Numbered from the stretch's first letter, positions 1 to 13,996 are shown. The stretch: 64,000 bases of DNA from Apteryx mantelli (GCF_036417845.1 NC_089978.1:138874288-138938287); one strand, 5' to 3'. Notes: generated by a model from the sequence alone, not told the origin. A program made the numbers and translations.

Positions 1-460
1 CAAAGAAAAAAATGGGGATAAATAACAGGAAGGAAAGAAAAGACAGAAAGCATCCATGAGGTCAGGTGTTTAGGTATTTTTGGACTGCCAGCATGGTGAT
101 CTTAAGTGAAGATAATGTATTATGCAGTGAAAAGCTAATGAGACCAGGTCTGTTAAACACAGACTTGGTGTTACTTAGCTTCAGAGTGCTTCAAATTACA
201 CAGGCCTGGGTTGTATTTGATCACCTCTCCTGCTTCGACAAAGTGAGCAGCAGGCTTTTATATAATGTACATGATTATAGAGTGTAGGGAACGATCCCGC
301 AATGGCAGGGGGAGGGAAGCTGATGATATAATGGGTCTTCTCCATCTCGAAGTTCTGTGATTCATCAATTAAATGAACTCAGTGGGTTAAAGCAGCATGA
401 AAGGGCAACTTCCCCGTAACACGCTACCTGCTGATTAACCCTTCTCTCCCCATTACAGGC
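1..460. other. Upstream flank, no gene seen
   Basis: A moderately A/T-rich stretch precedes the CpG island. I see no protein-like reading frame, RNA gene or recognisable repeat. CpG dinucleotides are scarce until about position 460, where composition changes sharply. Confidence 0.5.
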
Positions 461-1640
461 ACGCCGTTCGAGATCCACCGCGATGTGCCCAGGAGGCTCC
501 GACGGTGCGGTCCCATCCATCAGCGAGTGCACCTCGGGCCAGGGCCGCCGGCGGCACCGCAGTGCCCGCGACCCCCACTCCGTGCCGTGCCATGCCGAGC
601 CGTGCCGCGGGGGCGCTGGGCACTGCAGGAGCAGCCGCCGCCCGCCGCGGCTGCAGCAGCACGCTCCGTGCGGGGACTGGGTAAAGCCTTGCACCAGTCC
701 GGCGGCCTCGGCTGCAGGTGCCGCGGTGGGTAGGCGCGGAGCGCGGGGAGAGAAAAAGCGATTTCCCCTCTCCTCCCCTCGCTCCCAGTCCGGGCTTTGC
801 CCCTCTGCACAGCTCAGGGGGCCGAGGCGGAGGGAGGGTGCTCCACGTACCTGCACGCTCGGAACAAAGCTTTTTTTGGGAAAGACCTGCCTTGCAGGAG
901 GAAGCAACACCAGCCTTCTCCCCACAGGCCAGCTTCGGGGGAGGGGAGGCCTCGCCGTTACATAAAAGAAGCGGGGACGAGAAGGCGTGTGGCACTCCAA
1001 AGCTTGTGGGAAGCCTCCAGGGGGGCTGCGGGCCTCAGACCGCCTGCTTCTGTCCCCCTCCCCCGCCCCTCTCCGCCTTCCCCAGGGACCCGCTCGTCGC
1101 TCGCTCCCCGCCTCCCACCTGCCGCCGCCCGCTGCGGGCAAGGGGCGGCCGCAGCGTCCCCCAGCGGGGGCCTGGGGCCGCTCCGCACCGCGCCGCGCCG
1201 CCCGTGGGCCGGGGGCGGCCACCCGCATTGCGTCGGAGGCGGCGGCGCGGGGCGAGCCGCGGCTGCGGGGGCGGCCGGCCCCGCGCCCTGCCGCGATGCG
1301 GAGCGGCGCGGTGCGGTGCGGTGCGGAGCAGCGCGGGGGGCAGCGGCCGCCGCGCCTCCCCCCGGCCCCCCGCCTCCTCCTCCCCCCCGCTCCCCGAGCT
1401 GCACCAAACAGCGCTCAGGTTTCTGCTGATACTGCAGCGTCAAGAAATGGCTCGAGTTTGCTCCTCGCTCTTATGCATGCAGCAACCTCCTCGCTTTTGC
1501 CACACGCGTCCAGCTTCTGCCTCTTGCTGCTGCTGCTGCTGCTGCTACCGGGACGAGCCAAGATCCACTCCAGGAATGCGGCTGCGGAGTTGCAGCGCTC
1601 TGACATCTCCCCAGCTACTGCTGCCCATCTCCCGACTCCT
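461..1640 (+). promoter_or_regulatory. KCNA1: CpG island, probable KCNA1 promoter and first exon
   Basis: This interval is very G+C rich with dense CpG (for example around 540-610 and 1190-1340), in strong contrast to the A/T-rich sequence on either side. It contains GC-box-like GGGCGG/GGGGCGG words and short GTGCG iterations near 1311-1325. It lies about 1.6-2.8 kb upstream of the KCNA1 start codon on the same strand. CpG-island promoters driving a non-coding first exon are usual for neuronal vertebrate genes, so I infer the transcription start lies in or just after this island. No unambiguous TATA box was seen, and the exact start cannot be fixed from sequence. Long open frames on both strands here are by-products of high G+C. 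Confidence 0.75.
1526..1546 (+). repeat. (GCT)7 trinucleotide repeat
   Basis: Seven perfect GCT units lie near the 3' edge of the CpG island, probably in or next to the untranslated first exon of KCNA1. CTG/CAG-class repeats in 5' leaders can be length-polymorphic. Confidence 0.9.
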
Positions 1641-2627
1641 TCTCCAGCTACATTAAGGGCAGAGACCAGGAGAACCAGCAGCTCTCTAGGGCTCCTTGAT
1701 TTGATTTATTAACTCAAGCGTTTTGAAAAACATACTTCGCACTTTCTCTCTCCCCACCCCCCAACCCCCAATCCTCTATTGCGATTCTCGGCAGAAACTA
1801 AACCCACTCGCCCTTGGTGCAGCCTAAGCCAGTGTATGAATATTTCAGTGTCTCACAGGCAGCCCTGTAAAGCGATCACTGTATTATTAAGAGGGGCGCA
1901 AGAGGAGGAGGAAGAGGGCTGAGTTTGCTGCTGCGGTTTTTGTTTTGTTTTGTTTATTTGGATGCTGCTGCAAGACGACTTGACGCATTCCAGCACTGGC
2001 TTCTACTCCTAACCACTGCATTTCCCTCGGATCAGGTAAGGAAAAGCCCCTTTTCCCACACTGTTGGACTCACTATTTTGGACTCACTATTTTTTTCCCT
2101 ATCGATCTCCCTCCTCTCGTCTCTCTCTCATTTGTGTTTAGCTGCTGTGAAGCAAAGGGGAGATGCTCCACTCCCCATCCCTTAACCCCCCCCATTGGTG
2201 TGATGAAGTTATCAGTGCTCAGCTAAGTCTCCACAGCCTGTGAAGTGGGGAGTGTGATGGGCAGGAAACTTACGGGAGGAGCTGACCCCGTGAGTTCCCT
2301 GGAAAGTCCTCCGGAGGAGCTCAGGGCAGGGCAGGGCTGGGGGTCTGGATTGGCCCCTTCCTGCCCTGGCGGTCCTGGCACCCATCTGGGGCTGTGTGGG
2401 AGTGTGTAGGGCTTCGCATGTGCTGCTTGTAGTGGGCAGAGCGGGATGTTTCTTGCTGGTGTGAAAGCCAATCCATTGAGCCTGAGAGTGTGTGTGTGAT
2501 GGGGCTTGGGGGCTGGTTTATTATATTTCTCACCTCCCTGGTAACCTCCATCCTGCAAGTGAGCTTTATGCCTTCAAAAGCAGAGTATCTCCATCTCTTC
2601 TTCCCCAGCGCGCAAGAGGAGAGGACC

Positions 2628-2651
2628 GGGGCGGGGGGGGAGGGGGGAGGG
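2628..2651 (+). other. G-quadruplex-type G-run cluster
   Basis: Four or more runs of at least three G separated by single C or A bases (GGGG-C-G8-A-G6-A-GGG) meet the standard intramolecular G-quadruplex pattern. They lie on the sense strand in the predicted 5' intron of KCNA1. Confidence 0.7.
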
Positions 2652-2712
2652 AGACAAGTGATGGAAATTTGCTGAGTTGGTATTGCAAGCACTCACCTCC
2701 CAGCTGCCCTGT

Positions 2713-2730
2713 GATTTATTTATTTATTTA

Positions 2731-2762
<32 letters not shown>
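2713..2762 (+). repeat. (TTTA)n(GT)n compound microsatellite
   Basis: About five ATTT/TTTA units pass directly into about 15 GT units. The GT tract is a classical Z-DNA-forming alternating purine-pyrimidine sequence, about 500 bases upstream of the KCNA1 start codon. Confidence 0.95.
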
Positions 2763-2763
<1 letters not shown>

Positions 2764-2889
2764 TAACTCTGTGACAGCAGCCGCAGCGATGGTCAAGTTG
2801 GAGAGAAAAGCGGCCGGATCGAGTTAAACGCAAAAGGAGACAGCCGGGGAGGGTACCCCAGCCTGGGGTGTGAGCCCCATACACCTCCA

Positions 2890-4729
<1,840 letters not shown>

Positions 4730-5142
4730 ACAAAAAAACAAAATCCCCACTCACAGTTTGAAGACTTTAAGTGACATAGTCACACTTTGTAGATGCTTTA
4801 CTGATAGTCTTTGAATGCTTTATTTACCTCGTAAATGCATTGTTGCATTGCGAATTTTTGCTCAGTGATAAAGAAGCTTCCAGGATCCATGAAAAATAAG
4901 ATTTTGTTTATTAAAAAAGAACATTTTCCACCTGATAAATGATAATCATTTGAACTAGTTTAGTTTTAAACCTTATGATGCTAGACCTAAACTTTTCCTC
5001 TCTCTTTTTTTTGATTAAGTTAACTTTAAACTTAGTAAGACAGTTTTTAAAGCTATAAAGCATATGCATGGATTCCAGTAAAAATATTCTGCAAAACTGC
5101 ACAATTGCAAGAAACTGCATCAGGTAATAAAGAAAAAGTTTA

Positions 5143-5149
5143 GCAAAAA
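5143..5149 (+). promoter_or_regulatory. miR-129-5p seed match
   Basis: GCAAAAA is a perfect complement to bases 2-8 of miR-129-5p, about 410 bases after the KCNA1 stop codon. Repression of Kv1.1 mRNA by miR-129 is known from rodent neurons. Conservation of this particular site is inferred, and a 7-mer alone has a notable chance-match rate. Confidence 0.4.
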
Positions 5150-5579
5150 CATGCAGGAAGCATTTGCCATTGTTTTTATGAAGGAGTGCAAATTTTCCCT
5201 CCACTCCCTATGTGAAAAATTACATAGCTCTAATCTACAGATCCGCACAGCACCTTGTTAAGAATACACTTAAGCCTGGTCTTTTTTGCTATCCTTAGAA
5301 GAACTATTCTAAAAGAGGAAAACAAACAAAACTGAAAACAAAACATCTGCAATGCTGCTAAGTTTTCTTAAGTGCAGATGGTTTAAACACGCTTTTCCTT
5401 TTCCCTGTCTAGAACTGGATGCAAAACGTTTAGTCCCTCTGTCGCAAGATAGCACAATGGAGTTTAATATAAGCATGTTTGAATTTGATACTATTTATTT
5501 TATAATCGCATGCCTGAAATGTTACTTCAGACAATAGTGGATAAGCTTTCGTTTGAACTGAATCTTCTAAAAATAGGCC

Positions 5580-5613
5580 CTTTATCTCTCTTTTTTCTTT
5601 TTCTTTTTGATTT
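5580..5613 (+). promoter_or_regulatory. U-rich element, possible ELAV/HuD site
   Basis: A run of T-rich blocks (TTTATCTCTC, then T6, T5 and T5 separated by single C, ending TTTTGATTTTC) lies in the probable KCNA1 3' UTR. It resembles the U-rich sites bound by neuronal ELAV proteins. HuD is reported to bind mammalian Kv1.1 mRNA. No direct evidence was available here. Confidence 0.35.
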
Positions 5614-5809
5614 TCATTCACCAAAAGTGCACTCCTTAATTTATTAAATCGTTGACTAGTAATTTAAAGTACTGTATTTAAGTGCGTATGTTAGTCAAAT
5701 GGGAACAATAACTTTTGGAGATCAAAGCATGTTCAAATATTCAGCATTATGGCCTATTTGATTAAGATGTAACTTGAATTAATTAATGCATGAATTGAAT
5801 AATAATAAT

Positions 5810-5815
5810 AATAAA
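5810..5815 (+). terminator. Candidate poly(A) signal AATAAA
   Basis: The canonical hexamer lies at the end of a short (AAT)5 array, 1.08 kb after the KCNA1 stop. Because the array itself creates the hexamer, it may be fortuitous. Confidence 0.25.
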
Positions 5816-6247
5816 AACAAAATTAAAAAGTGCTTGTTAGACTGAGGGCCTGAATGAACTGATTAGAGAAACTTGATGGTTTTCCTGCATTGCTCAGGGA
5901 AACGTGTTGGCTTTTGTCCAGACATTGCCAGAAAGGAACATATCCTATTCCTTAAGGGAAAGCTATATGGAAAATTAAGAAGTCAAGTTATATATAGCAA
6001 CATCTAGGAACTAGTATCCTTTATAGTTGAAAGGTGCAGATGCATGCTTTTTGGTGCATTCTCAGAATGTAAATGAAACTGATCTATTATATGCATCCAA
6101 ACTGCAGCAGCTAGTTTCATTTGCAGTCATTATTCGAGACTTTTTTTATTCCCCTAAAACTCACTGAAGAAACTCAACAGATTGATTTAGAAAGTTGTGC
6201 AGTGCCTTTATCTTATATCCACTGAATTGCTGAAAGTGCCTCCAGGA

Positions 6248-6253
6248 AATAAA
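6248..6253 (+). terminator. Candidate poly(A) signal AATAAA
   Basis: The canonical hexamer lies 1.5 kb after the KCNA1 stop, with a GT-rich stretch (GTGGTCTGTGCTG) about 50 bases downstream that could act as the downstream element. It is one of several candidates. Confidence 0.3.
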
Positions 6254-7138
6254 CAGATCAGAGACAACGAAGGAAGGAGCAAAGCACTGACACAGGGTCA
6301 GGAGTGGTCTGTGCTGCCTCCTGGCACAGAACAGAAAGAGACAGTGGAGGAAAGCAAAAGAGAGTGTTGGTGAGAGGGACACAGAAGAGGAGGGCAAAGA
6401 CGATCAATGCCTGTGGGATACCTTCCTTCCCCTGCCAGTCCAATGCTGCAGGGCTCAGCATTTGCCTCTGCCATATAAGTCATAGTTATGTTTATGCAAG
6501 ACTTCAAGTTTCTCTGGGTTGTTTATAGAAACATTGCTGCCATCGTTGTAATTGACCTTCATTTCTCCAAGATGGCTCTTTGGCAGCCTCTCCCAGAAAA
6601 GCAGGATACAGGAGGAACTTAGGATCAACATTAACTGCAGCATCACCCAGTCAGGCGACCAGACTGGAGGGCTGCACTTTTCTTTCCCTTGGGTTCCCCA
6701 GGAGGTAGGTGAGAGAGGGTTTTCAGTGCCCATCCCTGCTTCTCCCATCCACTTTCAGCAATAGATCAAATCATAAATCCCATCACAGATCCCTCAAGTC
6801 ATTCTTCTTTCTGGTCCCTGTCTCCACTCTACTCTCACCATGGTCTGGTGAAGGAAGCAAAGCTAGGAGAAGACATCTTCTGCAATTTGCCAGCCTTGAC
6901 TGCTAGGCCCTGGAAGATAACAACCTTTGATCTTAACTAATGTAGGCAGTAATCTTATTTTTTTTAGTGGAGAAAGTTGAGGATCTTCATTCTGCACTTA
7001 GCATGTGGCCAACTGCAGTTGAACCCCTCCCCACTGTACAGATCCCTTCTTCCCTTATCTTTCCTAACTGATATATGTATATATGTGTATAAATATATAT
7101 ATGTATATGTGCATGTGTGTGTGTGAATACATGTGCGT

Positions 7139-7170
<32 letters not shown>

Positions 7171-10100
7171 AATCAAAGCACTTAGAATAAAAAACAAACA
7201 AACAAACCCTAACTCTGCAGTTATGCACAAGCCTGACGTGCCAGGTTTCCAGAAAGACTTGACTTTACTTCTCACTGTGTGGCTTCTGTGAATCTTAATG
7301 ATGAGAAAGTGATCAAGAACTGAGGGACCTCTAACTCCTGCAAGAAACACAAAGCATCGGATAAAACAGGGCATTATATCCTCTAGGTAGACATTGTAAA
7401 GCTTCTTTCCTGTCCCCTACTAACTCGCCCCTGCCCATTGTACACCTATCTCCTCATCAAATCTGGTGGTCCTGATCTTTCCAAACTCTTGAATTCTAGG
7501 ATATGACTTCTCATGTCAAAACGGACCTGAATGCTTCATTCAGCTTATCAAACAACTAAACAGCAATAATCAATTCACTGCTGTGGGACTGATGACCAGT
7601 AAGTAGCATCTGGGAGATGAGGTCTCACTTTGGTAACTTAAATTCTGTCCTAGCTGGGTATCCACACCTTAGTTTAATGATCAGAATGATAATTATTCTT
7701 GTGTGTAAAGAGAAAAGTGCTGCATGCAGCAATTCTTCTTTGTCAGGAGATGGGGATGGATCGTTAGGGTTTGGGGTGGCTTGGGGAGCTTGAATGTTGC
7801 TTTGCCCATTTATAGCTCTTTGCAAAGGATTTCAATAAATATGGAGTACAGGGATTAACCCCATGTAGCACAGGTATGCATTTTGGCAAAGTTGACACAA
7901 AAAACAACAAAAAAAATCTTACCCCCTTTACACAGAAAAGCGGAAATGTCTTTGAGGGTCTGCAGGTGCACTTAAAAAAACTGCCTGTTCTTACAGCAAA
8001 CATCCCTTTCTATCTTTGTTTTCTTTTTCTTTTCTTCTCCTTTTTGCCCTACATTTCTTTTTGCTACACAGCTTGAGCTCTGTGGGGTTGTTTCTGTCAG
8101 TGTAAGGAAATGAACTGATGACTGGTTTAGTGCTTCACTGAAAGACAGAAGAGACCATCATTTGTTTGCTAGGAAACTCCCAGAAGTGATGCCCATGTTG
8201 TGCTGAATAGAGATATCAGTAGATACAGCAGCTTTAGTTGGACTAAAGTAGTTTGATGAGGCAAGGCAGCAACACTGGCATATAGCCCCCTTTTACCAGC
8301 CACTGCAGTGCTGCCTTCTTAGATGCCTCTAGACAGCTTTTTCTTTGGCCACTTTGTGAAATGGATGAGGGAATTTATCTGTTGTGACCAAGGCAGCACT
8401 GCACTGTGGTGCAGAGGTAGCAAAGAAATGGCATGACAGTGGGCAAGAATCCCATAAACTGGTATCATGGCCCAAACTCCCCATCTGGTCCTACCACCCT
8501 TAGCTGTATAGCGCACTAGGGAACAGGCAGAGGAGCAAGTGGGAAATGAACGGCTCAGTACTCCTTTCCTTAACAGAATCGAGCAGTTGCTGTTTAACTG
8601 CAAAGAGCTCCAATCCTGTGTGCTGCAGCTCCAGCCTAGGCAATGAACTGGTTTAATTTGTCTTCAAGAGGAAGTTAGTGTGCAGTAAGCTAGGATGTGA
8701 GTTCACGACATCCTATAAAATCCATGCAAACTCCCTGCATGGAATCTCATCAGCTGTATCTGCACTGGGGACTTCAGGAAAGCTACTCCGAATTAATGAA
8801 AGGTGTGCATTTAAAGTAGATTTGTTAAACTGCATTCAAGCCCGGCATGGACATTCTGTTGCAGTATAAAAGCAGCCTTAATCTGATTTGGGTTCATTCT
8901 TTTTGGGAGGAAAATAGGCTGAATTGAATTAAAGCTGCTTTAATTCTGAACACAGTGGGGCTTAATGCAGTTTACCTCATCTACCTCACGAGTTCATTGA
9001 GATAGACAAGCCTTTAGTAATCATTAAATGTAATGGAACTGACCCTTCTTTGCAGAAGGTGGCTGGGGGGAGTGTGGCCACATGGCACATAACGCTTAGT
9101 ACGCAACAAGAGAATCTATACAGACAGAGTGGAGTGGTGAGTGCTGGAAAATCGCAGCCTGGCTTACTGAGCACTAACATATCGTTTTTTGGTACAGTTG
9201 TAGTGATTTCCTTCATTTGTTCCTGATTTACGCTTTTGTAGATGTGAGGAGAATCAATCCCTCTGCCTTCTGTGAAGTTACCCTGACAATGATCGTGACC
9301 CAAGGAAATTAATGTCCACTTACAGATTCTTTAACTGTGCACATGCTTACCTTGATACTGTCAATCATGTGGACAGGTGCTTGAAAGACAGTACAATGCA
9401 CCAGAGACTGGACAAGAATAGGCAAAAATCCTATTGATTTCAATAGTGATATTGCCCGATAGAGAGATCAGACCCTTCTTAGCAAATCAGCTGTGTATAG
9501 TTCATTAGAGACTGCATTGGCCCAAATAAACAATTGAATTAGAGGGAACTTTTGTTGACAAGTTTTGACTAGGGGACAATTGTTTTCATTAAACAGATGT
9601 ACAAAGAGTTTGTTTCTATTATGACAGAGCTGAAGCACAAATGTAACATAAAAAAAATCACTTATATTTTAAGTATGAGGAACTGAGGGCAAATTTCACT
9701 CTTCCATAGTTCAGACTTTGACAGTACAGTTTCTTATATGCATATATTAATTGAAATAAAATCAAAGTAAACGCAAGGACAGGAATATCTGAAATTCATT
9801 AGAAAAGAGTGGAAAGCTGTATTTTAGAACAATATCTTCTGTGCACATATATTATATACATATATATAAAATATATATTCCTTTTCTGATGTTAACTTGA
9901 TAACTGTTCTTAGAGGATTGACATCCTGGAATAATTTTCCCTAGCATAAAGAAAAGGGAAGTACCACAGCTTCTAGACACTCCTTCAGGAAAGGTCTGAT
10001 CCCCTAGTTTTTCAGCAGCCTTTTTCCACTGATTGTTGTGGTAATTTTGGACTCACAGGAATGCAGAATCAGTTCCAAAGTGTGATTTACCTTTCAGAGC

Positions 10101-13100
10101 CACAGAGTTGGATGGAATTAGAATGTTGTCCTTGCAATTGCACAACATGGCAGGCTTGTTTCAGCCTGTATATAACAAGCCTGAAACAGATTCCTTTTCT
10201 CAGATGCTTTAACCAGGGACCTACATTTCCATTTTTGCTGGACTTTTTTCAGGCTGAGTTTATTCTTCTGTTGTTCTGGCTTTATTTAATCAGGTATAGC
10301 AAATTTCTTTTTTTCTGAAATGCTCATCAAGTATTCTTAAAGGTGTCAGTATTTGTATCTGCAACAACGAAACTTCAGGGTGTTCTGTTATTTCATTTAG
10401 TGCAGGTGAACTTGCCACCGGTGAGGTCAACAATTTATGCTGTCAAGGCATAATATGCGTTGATATTTTCAAAGGAAATAAAGTGAAGCTGAGGTCTTAC
10501 CTGAAATTTGTCTCAAAATATCTGTTAATATCTATGTAAACCTGTATATTTCACCTGTTCACAGGTTCTAGCAAATGTCACTTCAAGTTATAAAAAAATC
10601 ATCTTCTGTTTCTGGTTTCTATAATAAATAAAATGAAAACATGTTACATTCAGTTCCTTTAGGTGCATCAGTCTTTGGTCCATGTTATTGTTTCAGTGAC
10701 ATGTCTATAATGTAATTGGGATCAAATGTAGATTTTACTTTTGTACAAAAAGTAAAAATGATATTTTTATGACTAAATTCAGCAACCCCCCTGACTATAA
10801 CCTACTAAAATGAAATATTTTTTTCCTTTCCTTGACATGTAAACCATTGTTTTTGCAGTATGTTGGTTTGAAATGAATAAATAACAGCTGTCAATAGAAC
10901 TGTCTATGGCCTCTCAGACATACCTCTGATTTTAAAGAACAAATATTACTGATATTAAATATAGAAACTCAATAGTCTCCATATGAAATGCACCATTAGG
11001 GCAACAAATTGTTTAAGCTGACTCAGCTGTACATATTACCACCATTTACAAACCGCTTACACTTTAGATCATGTATTTCATTGTCACATAACAGCTCATT
11101 TTATTTCCAGTAGTGAAATCATTTGGTTTATCATTTTTAGAACCTCTAATGTCATGAGTTCTTGAACTATTTGAAATGCATAGTTTTCGTCTATGCAATT
11201 TTACCTGCTTCTGTACTTATTCATCTGTTCATACTTGGCAACAATTAAAGATAATTTTTAAGGATCTTACCCAGGAATATTCTGTCTGGTTATTTTCTGG
11301 ACTCTGGTTTCTCTCCTGTCAATAGTAGACAGTGCCACCTGAAGTGAATGGCTGGTTCATTGGTGATTTCCTTATTGAAGGGTGGGACAAATAAGAAATG
11401 GCAGCATAGTCAGCGTGAAATGTCACTGTGGGCTTCGAGGGACTTGTAAATGTCAACTCAAGCTTTACAGTGCCATTATTCCAAGGGTTTGAGCCAAAGC
11501 CCTCTGACTTTATCAGCTTCCATATGCTTTGATCTAATCTTGAGTAAATCATGTTCTAGGGCCAAACCTTGCTGCTTTCAATGCTGAGACAGCACTCAGT
11601 TCCACTGAAAATGGTGGAAATAAGATTCAGCTTACTGATTGTGTTCTCCAAAGGCTTGTGGGTATCAATTAGCACGTTACAGCTGCATTCCTTAATCTGA
11701 ACCATTGGCTGTAGAATTATTATATAAGTTCTGACTTAAAAACAGGTTTCAACAAATGCGTTTTTCATGTCTTTTGGATCATGTTTTTTGGTTTGGGTTG
11801 AATGTAAGGAAGTCAAACTGACCTGGTCTTGTTTCTTCTGAAAATTATTTGTCTTTTTTTAGGGTGCATTTCACACCAACTGTTCCTGTGCAGTCATGCC
11901 TGCTATGTCTTGGCCTTCAGAGTAGATATGATGACTTTCAGGTATTTGATTTTAATAGGTCAGCAGTCTTAAAGATTACTTCTTTGCTTCTTTATGAATT
12001 TGAGATCTTTTTACCAGTTATTATGTATAAAGAAGGAAATGACATTAATCCTAATTATTTGATGCAAAGGTATTCTGTATTAGAAGTCAGTCTAGAAAGA
12101 CTGCCAGGTCTTTCAGTAGGTATGTGCATTTTGTAACAGTGAGATGCATACACAGTAGAACACTAATTACATGTAGTCAAATGAAGTGCCCTAACCATAT
12201 ATGATGTAGTACATTTTGCGTGGTGTCATGTGATTTTACTTATTTATTTTGCTTTTCTAGTCAAGAAAAGCTTGCATCAATGAAATCCTCATTCATCAAT
12301 AGTTTCAAGTATATTTAGAGAATATTATTGAATATTGCACATAGATTGACAAAAAGTGTTTCGTCAAGCTGACAGTAAGGATTTGCAGCTAATACACTTA
12401 AATGGTTCTGGTTCAAGTCATTTGATTGTCAGCTAGCTGCTCCTTGATGGTGTTCTTGATTCAGCAAGGTGCTCATGTCCATACTGGGCTTCAAGAATGT
12501 CATCACTGTCATTGATTTTGGCTTTTGGTATGTCTAAAATTTCATTGCTTCTTCATTTCCATGTAAAAATAAAAAAAGAAATGCTTGTTTATCACCTCTA
12601 CAGTATTGAGCTTCTCTTTTTCATCTTTAGCAAAGTTCATGTTGTAGTGTTTATATCAAGTTGTAGCGCTGCAGCATAACCTGTTTTCCTGAATCTACAG
12701 TCCAGTTGCACTATCTGCCATTTCTGTATCCCTCTACTAGTTTTCTCCCTTTTTGCCCTGTACTCCATCTTATGAAACACTATCCCCAAGCCTTCACTGC
12801 TGAGGACCTTCATGGTTTGTCTCATCATGTCTGTCATGGATACATTTCAAAAAGCTTCTTTATCCTAAGACTAGGAATGCCATTTCTTGTATCCTGATTA
12901 TACATGTTTTGAAGAAAGGCCATGCCTGTTTGCATCTGTGCTGCCTCCTCTGTGTGGAAAATGCTCTCACTAGATTCCTTTGACCATGATGCTTACAAAA
13001 TAATCAGCCATAATGGGTACTGTTATTCTGACAATCTTACAATATCTCATGCTTTATGATGCCCCATCTTTCCCACAGCCTGGGTAGTCACTGTACCCCT

Positions 13101-13904
13101 TGGTACATCTTGTACTGAGATACTTACTTTGATATGTTCAGTTTTGCTAAGTGGGAGTTTGCAAGCAAAACTGCATTCATGCAGGGCCAGGTCCCAGAAC
13201 ATGTTTTTTGACTTCTAAAATGACACCATAAAAACACCAACACTAATTTCTGCATTAGTTGAGTCCTTCAGTTCATTTCTTAGTTCATCTTAAAAATAAA
13301 CAGATGTGTTTTTTCCCCCTAAATGCCAATCCTGTTCTCTTGCCTTTTATGCTTCATCAATTACAAAAATTCTGCTTATTGAATCCTTTCTGTGGTTACG
13401 CTATGCACTTCTTGTCTTGTAGATTTGCCCTGAAGCCACATGAACCAAGCATAAAATGTGGGTCTGCAGATGTAACTTAGGTAACAGATGTGGTAATGAT
13501 CCATGTAATGGAACAGACTCCTCTTTCTCCTTCAGCTGTACTAGCGCTCTGGTTTTAAGGGGAGGAAAGACTAATACAATCTTTTTTTGCCCCTAATTCA
13601 GCTGACTTTTAACACAGAGAGGGAAAGAGTCCATTCAATAACATGGTGTCCTTTTTATATGATACTTTATAAACACAGATGATTTTAACATGAATTTAAT
13701 TTGCCTGAGTTACTCTTGGAAGTTACTCAGCTTACATGTGCTATTTTATTGATGGATGCAGAGAATAATTGATTTATGAAAACATATGAAACTAAGGTGT
13801 GAATATGTTTGGCCTTACCACGCAGCAACTAGAACATAACTTTTCTCACAGGAGTGTTGTTATCCACTGTTAAAATCTTATACCTTCCTTCAAAGCATCT
13901 GGAT
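6254..13904. other. Intergenic, no gene recognised
   Basis: A/T-rich unique-looking sequence. Open frames are short (136 codons at most, and that one includes microsatellite translation) and show no protein family I recognise. Alternating A/T tracts occur around 9847-9880. Extra AATAAA hexamers (7834, and several at 9.5-10.9 kb) leave open a longer KCNA1 3' UTR. Confidence 0.5.
7071..7168 (+). repeat. Compound (TA)n/(TG)n/(CA)n microsatellite
   Basis: TA-rich units pass into TG units (about 7113-7125), then after a short spacer into about 14 CA units (7140-7168). The TG and CA blocks are mutually complementary on one strand and could fold into a hairpin or cruciform. Confidence 0.9.
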
Positions 13905-13996
13905 CAGCTGCCTTCAGGGCTAGTGCTCTGAGTCAGATGGTCTTACTGCCAAGGAAAATCAGACCATCTGATTCAGTGCTACCCTGAAAGTGGCTG
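13905..13996. repeat. Long imperfect inverted repeat (hairpin)
   Basis: The left arm (13905-13943) and right arm (13961-13996) are imperfect reverse complements around a 17-base loop. Next to the loop, 14 consecutive positions pair, with one pair being G-U in RNA; a 7-base block (TTCAGGG against CCCTGAA) and an outer CAGC/GCTG block also pair. Size and shape resemble a pre-miRNA, or a relic of a small palindromic mobile element. I do not recognise it as a known miRNA. Confidence 0.6.

Larger units (their letters stand above)
4730..6253 (+). other. KCNA1: Probable KCNA1 3' untranslated region
   Basis: An A/T-rich, gene-free stretch follows the TAA stop. It holds several U-rich tracts (about 5000-5015, 5580-5612), a miR-129-5p seed match and AATAAA hexamers at 5126, 5810 and 6248. 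Mammalian KCNA1 messages have multi-kilobase 3' UTRs, so the real end may lie further downstream; another AATAAA is at 7834. The boundary given is the third candidate signal and is a guess. Confidence 0.5.

Noticed and set aside
365..1656. Long overlapping open frames on both strands within the CpG island
   Set aside because: High G+C makes stops rare in all frames. The translations are Pro/Arg/Gly/Ala-rich with no domains and overlap each other, as expected from composition.
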